A stretch of DNA of 64,000 nt from Pleurostoma richardsiae. Its lineage: Eukaryota; Ascomycota; Sordariomycetes; Calosphaeriales; Pleurostomataceae. Under the pieces are notes generated by a model, which searched no databases, was not told the DNA's origin, and was given only the letters and a program-made list of their open reading frames with translations. The translations under genes and the position numbers were made by a program. The stretch spans positions 620,001 through 684,000 of the forward strand of contig JANBVO010000007.1 in assembly GCA_030052745.1 (NCBI GenBank), given 5' to 3'. Each line of letters opens with the position of its first letter. The first letter of the stretch is position 1. Positions 22,976 to 34,500 of the stretch are shown piece by piece.

Positions 22976-24644
22976 CTATCGCTCGACTGTCTCCGCGGTT
23001 CTGTTTGATGTCCCCTTAGGACGTCGAGGCCGCAGATCGTACCTCCGGAATTCGCCGTCGAGGCGCGGCAAACTAGAGCCTAGGCGATACAAGGCGCCGA
23101 GACAGGTCGCTGCCGTGGATCGTTTGGATGGCTCTTCGACGAGCATTAGGCGTAGCATGTCAACGAGCAGACGCTCCTCCCCGGTTACCTGTGCAAGCCC
23201 GCTCATCAATTCGGGCACGTTGGCGGGTGCATGACAGGCATTCACAGGGCTCCATGGGGCCGTGCCGTCTCGTGCCGCAATAACTAGGTGGAGGACAGTC
23301 GTGCCCAGCGACCAGATATCGCACTTCATATCATACCACGAGAGTTGCAGGACTTCAGGGGCGCGGTAGCATCCGGTCCCGACGTTCTCCCAGAGACGCT
23401 TGGCTGACGTGGCGAAACCAAAGTCGGAGAGCTTGAACATGACGTCGAGGGCCCTGTCTCCGTTACGAGACGAGCACATTGTCAGGCTTGATGTCTCAAT
23501 GCGCGACCCCCTTGGCGTGCAGGTAAATGAGCACCTCGAGCATCTGCTTCAGGAGCCGGATCTGCTTCTCAACGGTATCGACATGAGCGGAATGGATACA
23601 CCCGGGCTCTACCAGCTCAGTCACAAGCACCCTGGGCCTCTCCACGAAGCTGGTCCACTTGACAATGTTACCCTGTGTATGTGTAAGCAAGAAACCGCGG
23701 GAATGTTTGAGGCGGCTGGGACTTGAGATTAGTGCATGACGTACGTGCTGGCAGTCCTCCAAGATGCACACTTCTTCAGGGTACAGGCTCGGCCTGTCCT
23801 CTGGCGTGCATTGGGGCGTCACATATGGAAGCCTCAAGTGCTTGAAGGCCAAGGGCTGCCCCGATGCCGTTCGCACGCCTCTGTATACGTCCGCGTATGA
23901 GCCAGATCCCAGCATAGCACGGTAGTCGACGAGGTACGGGCCGCCGTGACCGAAGAGCAGAGCAGGCATGCCAAGGAGATGCTTCTCGCCTTGGGCTTTC
24001 TCTAGAAATAGCTTTTCCGAGGACCGAGTTCTAAGCTGGCGAAAAAGCTTACCGTGGGACTTGTCGTCTGGGGTCTAGGGCATCTCGAAGCACAGCTCGA
24101 TGGCGTCGACCTTAATCACTGAGCCGCTGCTGATAACCATGCGCTGGCCATGCTGGAGAAGATATTCGATGCCGCTTTCATCGGCCCAGGCTCCGATATC
24201 ACTCTGCCCAGCATTGTAGAGGAACATCTGTATGTACCTCGATTGATCGATAGGGAGAAGCTCCGCATAGACATCGAAGGCGACGACTGTCGAGCCTTCC
24301 AAGCCTAATCCGCTAGGTAGAAAGATGTCGCAGAAGCCACGGTTGCTCGGGTTCCCAAATCTCCAGAGGCGAGACTTGGCTGCCTTGGGGAGACGGTCTG
24401 GACTTAGATCGATATCAATCCAGCCGTCACTGAAGTGACCACCCTCCCAAAACTGGGTGTTGTGGGCGTGGAGCAGGTGATTGTAGTTCCTGTCATGACC
24501 AGAGGAGACCGTAAAAAGGGTAGGATATAGAGGCTCAGAGTCGCCTGATGAGAGAGTCGACCACATAGTCCTGGAGTTTGCCTGGCCTGCGCTTGCGCAT
24601 ACCCGACGGAGGAGGATGACTGCTTCATGGAGGAGAAGATCCAT
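22976..24644 (-). pseudogene. Broken Ser/Thr protein kinase with FHA-like N-terminus
   Basis: Residues 1-189 resemble a forkhead-associated fold (WRFG...CDIFLP...MFLYNAGQ). The same frame continues past a TAG at 24075-24077 into a kinase domain with a glycine loop (GSGSYADVYRG) and a lysine (AFKHL). A 72-bp intron (23744..23673) splices cleanly, QH to GNIVKW. The catalytic loop then reads VAH-stop-DIKPDN: TGA at 23496-23498 stands where the HRD arginine belongs. A one-base loss near 23465 shifts the frame before KLSDFGFA and GTGCYRAPEVL, which are otherwise intact. Both stops fit single C-to-T changes (CAG to TAG, CGA to TGA). Three independent lesions in a recognisable domain make this a pseudogene; sequencing error would need three separate mistakes. 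Confidence 0.8.
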
Positions 24645-25974
24645 TTATCTCTCCGTTGGAACTTCAAGGGAAACTTGGGAGAAATTACATAGAGGCTTTA
24701 TACAGCGCCAGGACTCACGACTCTGTAGGCGCCGCGCCACTTGACTTGTTGAGCGTTGCCGTCCATGATATCTGACGTGAGTATATATGAGTGACCAGTA
24801 GATGTACCAGTAGATGACTTTAGACTTATAACAAAGACCCCGAGGAGGGCCCCCTATGTCATTCAATGTCTCACAGGCATACCATCAAAGACATTGGTTT
24901 TGCCTCACTTTTGAACGCCACACGTGAGAGCTCCATTAGCTAGGTCTTTGGCCGGCCCTCCCCAAACAGAGGCATTATGCTTTCTACACAGGATGGTCTT
25001 CATTTGCTCGGCTCTAGGGGTCCTGATCAGAATGTCGCAGGATTATCTGGGTCGAAGAATGTGTAGATAGCGAATGAAATTGATGAGACAGAATAGAGAG
25101 CGTCCTGTCATTATACTAGCGAAAGCAAGAGAGAAGCGCCTTTGCCATCATATTGGGCTATGGTTCGCTCCTTGCTCCGCTCTTGACGCCGGACTCTGCA
25201 TCCTGATTGATGGTCACAGGCCTGGCAACGATTCCAAATGCATCATTTGCTATAGACGTGGCACTTTCTACAGCTCCAGAGGCGGTGTACCTGGACGCTG
25301 GCTTCTTTTCTTCTGAGGGGTTCCTCGTCGTTAAAACCGAGTGCGAGTTTGTAAATACCACTCGTCCCCGTCGCCCAAACCTCCGCTTTATTATTAGCCA
25401 TCCGCAATGCCGCTGGCCGTGGATGCTCAAGACCATGAGCGGCGGGTCACGCAACTTTTCTTGCAAGCCTGATGCGGCTTCGAGAGCTGCCCGGTTGCAG
25501 CGACGCCTGGTGGACTCGCAGGGGAACCGTATAACGCAAAGCTTAGAAAGTCTAGCTTCAGGGATTGCTCACCGTCAGCAGTATCTTCAGCAAACGTCCA
25601 AGTGTGAAAGCTGTGGTGTTTCTCAAGAGGCAGAGAATCAACAAGAGACTCTGGAATACCGCGTGGCCCTGGGGGCAGACGGTTCCAGGTTGATAGCTTA
25701 TCATTCGCGGCGGCGTTGGCCTAGTGGCCGAGATAGCCAAGATAGGCTTGGGTAATGGGGCCATGGGGCCCTACCAAGCTGCTATCTCGAGGGGTAAGAG
25801 GACCTACGCGCTACAACAAGAGGTGTACATAGTTAAGGTTGACATCAATAGGACGGTACCCTACTGGCTCTCGAGACCCTTCTCTCTCTCTCCTTAGCCG
25901 CCCTGCGCCGCAAGTATCTGCTCGCTGTCGAACAGTACCATCGTTGCTGGTTGCAAACGGGAGGGCTGCGAACA
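24645..25974. other. Intergenic region
   Basis: Contains the kinase relic's upstream side and the promoter of the ketopantoate-reductase-like gene. An open frame of 182 codons at 25207-25755 (+) and one on the opposite strand at 25158-25466 show no recognisable family. I do not call either as a gene. Confidence 0.4.
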
Positions 25975-27138
25975 ATGAACGGTCAAGACGTCAAGCATAA
26001 GGTCTGCCTGGTAGGCAGTGGTGGCGTGGGCACCATTGCATCTGTAGTGCTGGAAAAATCCGGCCGCGCCCAAGTCACTACCGTTCTGCGCACAAGATAT
26101 GCCCACGTCAAGGAGAGGGGTTGGGACATTAAGAGTGTGGACCATGGCACGCTCCAGAGCTGGAGGCCAAGTCGAGGTATGTACCTGCTTGGACGAATTG
26201 ACTACGACGTACGGACGCGTGCTCCTTGGCGGGCGCGCAGGGCTCGGATGGTGGTGGAAACAGCAGCGTACAGAACTGATTCGATTCCAAATCTTGTAGT
26301 GGTGCGGACAGTCCAGGAAGCCGCCATGACAGCGGCGGGAGGAAAGGAGGCCTACGACTTTGTCGTCATCAGTACCAAACAGCTGCCAGACAAGTGGTCC
26401 TTGGCGGACCTGATTACGCCGCTAATCACGCCCTCGAGGACGGCGATAGTCCTCATCCAAAATGGCCTCGACATCGAGCTGCCCCTGATCGCCGCGTTTC
26501 CCGCCAATTCCATCATGTCGGCTGTCAGTATGATCGGGTCGGCCACTACGGGGCCTAATCAGGTCACGCAGATAGGCGCCGACGTTCTGACAATCGGACC
26601 GCACATTCATGACTGCGGCGGAAGAAGTCGTGATGATCAGCTGGCCAAGGCGCGCGAGTTCGTCGACATGTACAACGCCGGCCTGAGAGACGTCACCACC
26701 GAAGCATGTTGCATGTTCACGGACGACATGCCAACAGCGAGGTGGCACAAGCTGCTCTGGAACTCGACGTTCAACACACTGTGCGCCTTGATGCGCATGA
26801 ATGTTGGGGAGCTGCAAGCCTCTAGAGGAAGAGAGACTCTGTCGATCCCCATGATGTGGGAAGTGTTACGAATAGCCAAGGCAGCGGGTCATACGCTGGA
26901 GGAGAGCGAGATTCACCGGCTCGCGTACCGCCTGCCGAATGACTGCGAGTATCGGCCGAGCATGCTGTTGGACTTAGAGTGCAATCGTCCGATGGAAATC
27001 GAGGTCATACTGGGAAACCCGCTCGCTCGGGCTGATGAGCTGGGGGTAGATGCGCCCAATATGAAGACTGTCTATGAGCTCTTGAAATTGGAAAGGTGGC
27101 GGATGGACAGGGACCAGAAGGACCAGAAGGACCTGTGA
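25975..27138 (+). CDS. Ketopantoate reductase family (ApbA/PanE-like) oxidoreductase
   Basis: NADPH-dependent 2-oxoacid reductase fold; the biosynthetic member makes pantoate for coenzyme A, but fungal genomes carry several paralogues of unknown substrate. Model: 25975..26176 joined to 26300..27138 (346 residues). The Rossmann loop is GSGGVGT at residues 14-20. The cofactor and substrate region shows DFVVISTKQ and VLIQNGLDIE. The catalytic lysine region is ARWHKLLWNSTFNTLCAL, followed by the C-terminal helical domain ending near PNMKTVYELLK. The 123-bp intron has GTATGT and TAG ends and is a multiple of three, so the frame also reads through it. Removing it restores RPSRVVRTVQEAA, as in relatives. 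An upstream in-frame ATG exists at 25951. It faces the Zn2Cys6 gene with 122 bp between stops. Confidence 0.87.
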   Translation: MNGQDVKHKVCLVGSGGVGTIASVVLEKSGRAQVTTVLRTRYAHVKERGWDIKSVDHGTLQSWRPSRGMYLLGRIDYDVRTRAPWRARRARMVVETAAYRTDSIPNLVVVRTVQEAAMTAAGGKEAYDFVVISTKQLPDKWSLADLITPLITPSRTAIVLIQNGLDIELPLIAAFPANSIMSAVSMIGSATTGPNQVTQIGADVLTIGPHIHDCGGRSRDDQLAKAREFVDMYNAGLRDVTTEACCMFTDDMPTARWHKLLWNSTFNTLCALMRMNVGELQASRGRETLSIPMMWEVLRIAKAAGHTLEESEIHRLAYRLPNDCEYRPSMLLDLECNRPMEIEVILGNPLARADELGVDAPNMKTVYELLKLERWRMDRDQKDQKDL

Positions 27139-27260
27139 CAGCATTAGCTAGAAACATACAAAACTAGCATGCTCAGGAACGCTCTGTCTCACGTAGTCTT
27201 CTTTGCGTATCCGGCTTTCGGAGGCGGTACGGTGTATATCTTCGATGACTTGTGTTCTGA

Positions 27261-29025
27261 CTATATTGGCAGACACTCGTCGGGGAACTGCCGTGCTAGG
27301 ATCATCCAGTTCCAGACCATGCCTTCGTCCCTCGCTTTCCAGATACGGTTGATGCAGAACGCCTTCGTGCGTTCAGCCGTAACTGTCTTTCTTTGAGCCG
27401 ATATGGACTCGAAGATGTTCAGGACGGAAGAACGGTCCTCCTCGTCACTAAGCTCACACGCGGCGAGGAATATGGGCCAGAGGAACATCTTGAGCTCCTC
27501 CGCGGGTCCGCCCGCGTACAGCAGGATATCATGGGCCATGGATAGGGCTTCCCGGTCGGCCTCGAGGGAAGAACCGGACGGCTTAAAGAGGCGGTAAAGA
27601 TATAGCAGCGCTGCTGCACGATAGGCGGATGCGTGTGACAAGAATTTTCTCGAAGACCGGAACGGGAGGTCTTGGGGTACGGCAGGGCGCCAGGATTGTA
27701 TCCTTAGACGCAAGTCTTCAGCTCGTTGGAGGACCTCCAAATGCAGGGAGGCAGGGGTCAGATCAAGCATCTCGCTGCTGGGAAGGAGCGGAATCGGGTC
27801 AAAGGCGCCTTCGTCTATGAAATCATGTTCGATCTGCCACACGGGCTGGGTCGTGACGTGCAGCTCCTCCGCAAGAGCACCAAGCTCCTCGAAGAGAGGC
27901 ATAAGAGTCGCCGTGTATCCCATCAGGCGATCCACAGAAGTCCGCGAATAGTCGTCAAGCCACACAGCGGTGGCGATCATGGGGCGCCGCAGCTGAATAA
28001 GAGAGATGATGATGTCTTGGCGAGCTAGAGCGCGGATGAAATACTTAGCGAGCGACGATATCTCGCGCCCAGAGCTGATGTGGTGGTTGATGAGCGAAGC
28101 CGAATTTGATATGATAGCTGGTATGACCATGTCTGATACTGCACTAGCAGATCCGACAAGCTGCAAGATGGGTGTCAGCGGGAGACGAGATCATCGCCGC
28201 ACGAACAGGCAGAGGGAAGAGTGACGCGTGCAGCGGCCACCGTAGGGATTACCGCAGCTTCCACGAGGAACAAGGACAAGGGATTACAGTTACATGCTAA
28301 CTCACCTCCATGGCGCACAGCCCGAGGAGAAGGCTGGAGATCTCGTCCAGGTCGTACGACGCGTCTTTCAATTCTCGCAGGTTCGCTATGATCCTCGCCC
28401 TTCTGTCGAGGACTGGGAGGATAGAACCACCGCGGTGGTCTGTCAGATACATGTGGCCGATGCCGGATAGGCAGTCGACCATGTTCTTGGGCTTCTGATG
28501 GAGGAGCACCAGAACGTTGGCGTTCATCTCATGGACGAACTCGGGGCCGATGAGGAGCTCATAGGGATGGCGGTTGAAATAGATCTCAATCAGGGGTTCG
28601 TCGGCGGCCTGCACCACGCCCGGCGGGATGAGAGAGAAGCACTTGGGAGACAGCGTGACGAGGTCCGACATGGACTGGTTGGAAGCGTCGCTGCCAGCCG
28701 ACGGACTTCTGGGCTCATCCTTGGGATGCTGCAGCGACCGCAAGTCAGGTCGGCCCTTGGCGTGGTTGTGGTGATGACCGCTGGTGCTACTGCCGCCACC
28801 GCTGCCGGTGCTGTTGCCGTTGCTGCTGCTACTGGCGTAGCCCTGACAGACACGTCGGCGGCGCGTGCATGTGCCGCAAAAGGGACGGGTCTCGTCACAC
28901 TTGACCTTGGACCGCCGACAGTCGATGCAGCCACCGCGGGAGCGGCGATTCATCTTCAGGGGCCGGCTAGGAGGAGAGGAAAGGGGCGGAGGAGTCATTG
29001 TGGCGGGCCGCTCGCCGGAATCCAC
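27261..29025 (-). CDS. Zn2Cys6 transcription factor (Fungal_trans_2 type)
   Basis: Sequence-specific nuclear regulator. Exons 29025..28306 and 28160..27261 give 539 residues in one frame, with a GTGAGT/CAG intron of 145 bp. The binuclear zinc cluster is at residues 33-60 (C33, C36, C43, C50, C53, C60; spacing 2-6-6-2-6) within GCIDCRRSKVKCDE. It is followed by a Ser/Gly/His-rich linker. The rest is the helical Fungal_trans_2-like middle region (PLIEIYFNRHPYELLIGPEF, LLGLCAME, AWRAVALLYLYRLF-like run near 470). The neighbours are a KPR-like enzyme and a GST-like enzyme, so a pathway-specific role is possible but not shown. A GACT-repeat tract lies in its leader. Confidence 0.9.
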
Positions 29026-29126
29026 CGAGGGCGGCGATTCTCTGTGGTGATGTGTGCGCCGACAAGCCTGCGAGACCCGCAGATTGCGTGCAAGCGACGA
29101 GGGTTTTGAGCGAACGGTCAGTCAAC

Positions 29127-29158
29127 GACTGATTGACTGACTGACTGACTGACTGACT
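29127..29158. repeat. (GACT)n microsatellite
   Basis: About seven near-perfect GACT units lie just upstream of the Zn2Cys6 start. They read as a CAGT-type repeat in its leader. Confidence 0.85.
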
Positions 29159-29374
29159 TGACAGGTGGACGGGGCGGACGGGCGGAGTGCGGGAGACGAG
29201 GGGAGATGGTAAGATGATCTGTACTACGTCTGGCGAGGTGTTAGCAAGCCGCAGCAGCAAAGCACCCAATGTACCAAGGGAGCTGCTAGCCAACTTGGCT
29301 TATCAGTGACCAATGAGCAGCTGGCACACGCGGAGGCAACCACCGCTCACGATCTGATAACGCTACCAAAGGAG

Positions 29375-29430
29375 GTACTATAGGTAGGTACACTACTACT
29401 GTACGACAGGTACCCAGGTAGGTACTCAAG
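29375..29430. repeat. GGTAGGTAC palindromic block
   Basis: Copies of GGTAGGTAC, AGGTACCCAGGTAGGTAC and GGTACTGTACGTGG overlap here, between the Zn2Cys6 and GST-like genes. This block is a member of the window-wide palindrome family. Confidence 0.6.
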
Positions 29431-29728
29431 TGTACTATGGTACTGTACGTGGCACACCTCAGTGCGGAGTAACTTCCAGGTTATTCCGGGCACTCCGGCA
29501 TAGGCATGTGGAGCTCGGCGTCCGTAACTCCGGCTGATCGGCAGCACTCACTCGGATCCATCCCGGATGCAGGTACGTACCTGACCACTGGGGTGTTTGT
29601 CTCCGCTCGTCGTATAGGTACGTTATGCCATTCATCTACCTGTTGCCCGGATGATATGTTTGAGGTACCTGCATATCGCGTCTACCTTAAAGAGTTGTGG
29701 TAAGTGGAATAGAGCTCGTCTCTGTCTC

Positions 29729-30750
29729 TCAACGGTTGTTCCTCTCGGACCAAGGACGGACCGCCTCGAGCAGCTTGGCGTGCGCCTCGGCATCACCGCT
29801 TCTCCGAAGGAACTCGCCATACACATCTGGCCCGATGCACTGGAGGAAGATCAGAAAGCCAGCCCACACAAAATCCGCATAGCTGACAGTCCTGCCCTTG
29901 AAGAACGGCCCGGCTCCGTCCTCCTTCAGCAACTCGGTGACCTCCCGGAACAAGGGTTCCACCTTGGCCCAGGCCCTCTCGCCGCCCTTCTCCTTCTCCA
30001 ACTGGTCCAGTGGCATGCCGACCATCTTCTCGCGCGTGCTGTACCAGTGTGCCTGGCTTGCAGTGCTGAGGATCCGCTTCGGAATGGCGGGCAAGTAGAT
30101 TGGCCTAAACTGCGGCATGAGCCGGGCCATGATGTCCTCCAGTTTCGCGAGGTACGGTGAATCTAGGTGGACTGATGGCTCAGGATAAGACTCCTCGATG
30201 ACGGTGGCAATCTTGCGGGAGTCCATCACGTATCTACGGTCTGGAAACATGACAGTCGGTATGGTGTATGCCGTGCCTTGCGCGTTGGCGGGAACACTTT
30301 TGTCGACGATGCATGTCAGTGTCGTGACGGCATCCTGCTAAGGCTCGTTGGGTTGGGAGATATCGCATGTGCCGGCGCAGGGGAATGTCCGAGCGGCGAG
30401 ACAGACGGAGACCATAGAAAGCAAGCAACTTACTGTTTCTCAAGCCGTTGCTTGATGTCAGGATATTCACACTGGACAGTATCTCGTCAGCAAATAGCAT
30501 TCGGTGCAGCACTCGTATGAGGCTTGGTAGCAGCTAGTACATACCCATTCTGTCTTGTAGTCAACGCGTTTGTAGTTCAAGAGCAGCCGTGCTGTTGATG
30601 TGCCGCGTTAGATGAAGCATTTTTTCAGCGGCCCAATGGACTCTCGTCGGGTGGAGGTGTTGCTTGCGTACTCTTCCAGGGGTTCAGAGACCAGGCAGTG
30701 CAGGGCGACCTGCTTGGAAGATCGAACAGGATGGTGGTTTCAGGCGCCAT
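29729..30750 (-). CDS. Glutathione S-transferase-like protein
   Basis: Thioredoxin-fold plus helical-domain protein; by family it conjugates or reduces small molecules with glutathione, with unknown substrate. Four exons on the minus strand (30750..30672, 30593..30547, 30471..30434, 30296..29729) give 243 residues in one frame. The N-terminal domain reads ILFDLPSRSPCTAWSLNPWK, TRLLLNYKRVDYKTEW, EYPDIKQRLEKHVPANAQGT and YTIPTVMFPDRRYVMDS; the VP-x-IP segment and the SR helix are the usual glutathione site. The C-terminal helical domain ends SERNNR. Two internal exons of 47 and 38 nt are short but have canonical sites (GTACGC, GTATGT, GTAAGT donors). At the second junction a Cys replaces the usual Val after TEW, a minor oddity. 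Confidence 0.85.
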
Positions 30751-31564
30751 ATTATCGAAGCTTATCGATTTGGCGTCGCTGCCCGGTAAGACGTTGCGCA
30801 CTCGCAATGCTACTTGGATCGTGCGGGGACAGTAGTAGGTGCCTACTACGTCCACGGTACGAGGAGGAGACAGACTCGCCGATTCCGGGTTGTTCAGAGC
30901 ACCACGGCCCGGAGCCGGAGCAAGTCGACTAGCGCCTTAGCTCCACTGCCGTGTCGTATACGCTTGATACCTACGTACCTAGGTAGGTGGTGAATAAATC
31001 AAGCACTCACACACATACACACACACACAAATTCAGGCCGGAGGCCCGCCGACTAACCCGTATCCATTCCGCGCATGAAGAATTGACTACAGCGGGAACA
31101 GATAACACATCGAGCTGCGCAGGGATGGAGCCTTCGACCGTGAGAGACTGAGAATATTCGACGAGCCCTTCAGCCCTACTACCATTATATCCAGCGCCAC
31201 TAGTGATGTACTCCCTGCACTGAGATAGATAGAGAGGCGGCGGTGTCGATGACCGCTCAGAATGCCGGGTCTTACGCAGCACTATTTGGGTTGCATGTAA
31301 TACATCTTGGCCCAGAGACACAGGTGACGACGCTAGCTTCGAAAGAAATGATCGCCAACAGTGCATGGAGTCTTGTACAATAGGCAGTCGTGGGCTCTTT
31401 GTGTGTATAGGCTCACGCTTGCAAAAGCTTTCGGTTCATAATGCTCTATATACTACAGATGGCAACTAGTTCCGAATGCGCCTGAGTCTGTCCAGCAATG
31501 TATCGCAACATCCGGAGTAAACTCCCTCTACCCAAGGGTTGGAGGGGGGGGCGCAGCCCTCGCT
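30751..31564. other. Intergenic region with (CA)n and palindrome copies
   Basis: Contains a CTACGTACCTAGGTAGGT block at 30971-30989 and a (CA)n tract at 31007-31029. Otherwise only short frames are seen. It carries the GST promoter and the ELG1 3' side. Confidence 0.5.
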
Positions 31565-34500
31565 TTAGTTGCTGCCAAGCTCATCCTCGCTCTCCCTATC
31601 TGTGTCTTTCGAGCTTCGTACGCCCTCACACTCTTTGGCAGTCTCATCCACAGCCTTCTGCCAATCTGCTCCGCCTGTTCGCATCACTAGGTGGTTGTTG
31701 AGCTCCGCCTTGAACCATCTTTCGGGCCGCGTCGTGCTTCTCGAGCCACCCTCCAGCGCCGAATATGCTGCGCGGGTCGTACGCATTCTTTTAGCGCCGT
31801 TTTTCTTACCGCCTTGACTCACTAGATTGCTCAGCTTAAGCCGCTGTTGCTGGAGGCGGTTGTCGTATGCTACGATGCCACGGACGTACGGGGCTACGTC
31901 TACCGTGATCATGGTCATTGTGCGATCGAAGACGGAAGCGTCGAGATACCCGCTCGATGATCCCTGGAGGACCGTGGTAGGGTTGTCTGACGCCGCAATC
32001 GCATCGAAAGCGAGACTATAATCGTGACGGGTGATGGCAGGGGTCGAAGGTGACGTCTCGGTGAACTTGCGGCGGATGTTTGAAATTACTTTGCCCTCAT
32101 TCAAGCGTTCTAGTTGAGGCGTCTCTGTCCCACTGGCAATTCTTTCATGCGCGGAACACAGATGCTGAAGGGTTAAGCACCTGAGAGTAGACGGCAAAGC
32201 AGTACGAAGAGTATCATGATCGTATCGGATAGGGGCTTCAAGGAGCTGCTGTCCGACAGTATAATCGTCCCTCGCCTTATGTGAGATTTCAGGAAGGGTC
32301 GGATCGATCTGTTCCTGGCCAAAACATGTTAGCTCGCTCAGCTTATATGGGAGAGACGTGTAAACGAACAGCGAAGGATGTCGAGAAGCCCATATGCCCG
32401 TAGAGGTCAGCGGCACTCATATCATCCGCAAATTCATCGTAAACTTCCAATACGTTGGCACGCGTCGTTGAAATGAGGGAGACATTGAGGTGTTCAACCC
32501 ATGACTCCATATCAAGTGAGTCCTGCCAGTCACCAAGATCCACTCTCCAGAAGTCCCATGCTTGTTGTAGTAGCTCTTCCTCGGTCCAAAGTTCGTCGCC
32601 ATCGCTTGGGATACTGTCCCGATCTAGCCAACCCATGCCAGTGAGGTACGTCCCTTCGCTAACGACACGGACAACATTGCTATCCTCATCGAGGTCAATG
32701 CCCTTTGGCCATCGAGGAAAGAACCAATCAAACCCGCCCTTTCGGTCGCCAACACCTATCTGGCACCAGTAATTAAGGTCCATTAGACAGGCACGGATGT
32801 CATGCTTGCGCGTCTGATACAGAGCCTCAACAGCGTCTCGACGCAACGCGTGACCTTCGCATGCAGCAATCATGAGCAAGCGGTCAACGGCGATCTCGAC
32901 GGGAGGCGAGCTGAAGCGAAAAATGCCGTGCAGGCTGAGACTCTGCAAAGGGATCAGATTTTCATCATTGCAGGTGATGATGAACGGTCGCTTTGATTGC
33001 GCAATCAGTCCAATGACCACTGTCCAAAACTGTTTGTCCTCCTCGTAGATGATGTCAGCTTCTTCGAGGAGGATGAGCGACTGTTTCTGGCCCTTGGAGA
33101 GTGCCTTATTGACCTCCACCTTCGGCTTCAACACCCGTTCCGTGCCGTCTTGCGTTGATTTGAGGCCGGTGGAATCAGACCGTGGCTTGAAGAAGGAGTT
33201 CATCGTCGCTTGCTTTCCAGATTTGATGTCCGGGACAATTTCTTCTTCGATATTTTCTGATGCTGTGGGGTTTGATTGATGACGTTGAACAAGGTGATTC
33301 CTGGTCATGTCCCCGATCTTTTCAAGAACGTCCTTCCCGCTCCTTCGACTGCTTGGATTGATTTCGAAAACCTCGAAGTCAAGCTCCTTGGCTATTGCAT
33401 AGACTGCCGCTGTTTTGCCACACCCATGGGGACCACTAATCAGCACTGTATTCGTGAGACGGGACGCATTCTTCGAGTCCCTTGCTGCAGTATCCCCAGC
33501 CCGGATAACAGTCTTTTTAGAGACTCCATGGCCACCGCTTGCTAGGCACTCGTCTTCTGCCTCCGAGATCTCGTCCATTTCGTTGGCTTCTTCGTCGCTA
33601 TCAACGATAAATCCGGCAAGCTCGTTTTTCTTGCGTTTCTTCTTTGCCGGAGCTGTGGCCTTGCCAGCAGCACGCCGACGCAATGAGCTGGACTTTGGGG
33701 CATCAGCATCAGGAGCGCCGGTATCAACTGACTGAACCTTCAGGGTTTGTAACCAGTCACGGAGAAGGAAAGGTTCACGACCCGCCTGCAGAACCTCGAT
33801 CGCGGCAGCAGGAGAGTACTTGTGTGCCCAGCACAAGGATTCGCACTGCGACTCGTCGAAGGCTGAAAGTGACCCGCGTATGGACCCGTATATGTGAGTG
33901 AGCGAAGGATGAAGTGCATTGCTATTTGCGACATGCAAGTCAAGCCCAGGGTCGCTATGTTGTTGATTGCCTTGTTTGAGCATCTTGCGCTCGGCCGCCT
34001 CCGGTAGCACGGATCGTAACTCGGGAAGGATGCGCCTTCCAAGTTTCAGCCCACTTTCAAAGTGCTTGACCGGAAGGCGAAGCTCGGGGGGTGGTGGAGT
34101 GAAGTTCTCAGTATCAATTCTTTTCACAACGTCTCTAGCACGAGACAAGTCGAGTCTGCCAGTAAGGAGCCGTATGACCGATTCTTCTGGGGAGACAGAT
34201 GTAGAGTTGCCCTTGCATTTTCGGGCAGGCAAAGTCATGTTCCCGACATGTGGAGGAGGTTCGCACCCTCGAGTGTGGACCATATCCTTGCAGGGCCAGG
34301 CGGGTAGCATTGCCCCCGGGATCCTCAAGCCACCAGACCTAACGCCGAATTGTGGAAGCTTGACGCTCGGCACAGGACCTCGGGGCTTCGTCGGCGAGTA
34401 AGGGGTCGATGTGAACTGCTTGGCCGAACCATGTGGGCAAGGTGTTCTAGACTTTGCAACGTCACCATCGGCAACAGCGTGTTTCTTTCCGACCTTACTC

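Noticed and set aside
23496-23498. In-frame TGA in the kinase considered as readthrough or selenocysteine
   Set aside because: It replaces the HRD arginine and is accompanied by another stop and a frameshift, so pseudogene decay is simpler; fungi of this group are not known to use selenocysteine.
25207-25755. 182-codon plus-strand frame
   Set aside because: No signal peptide, domain or splice evidence, and the opposite strand is equally open over part of it.
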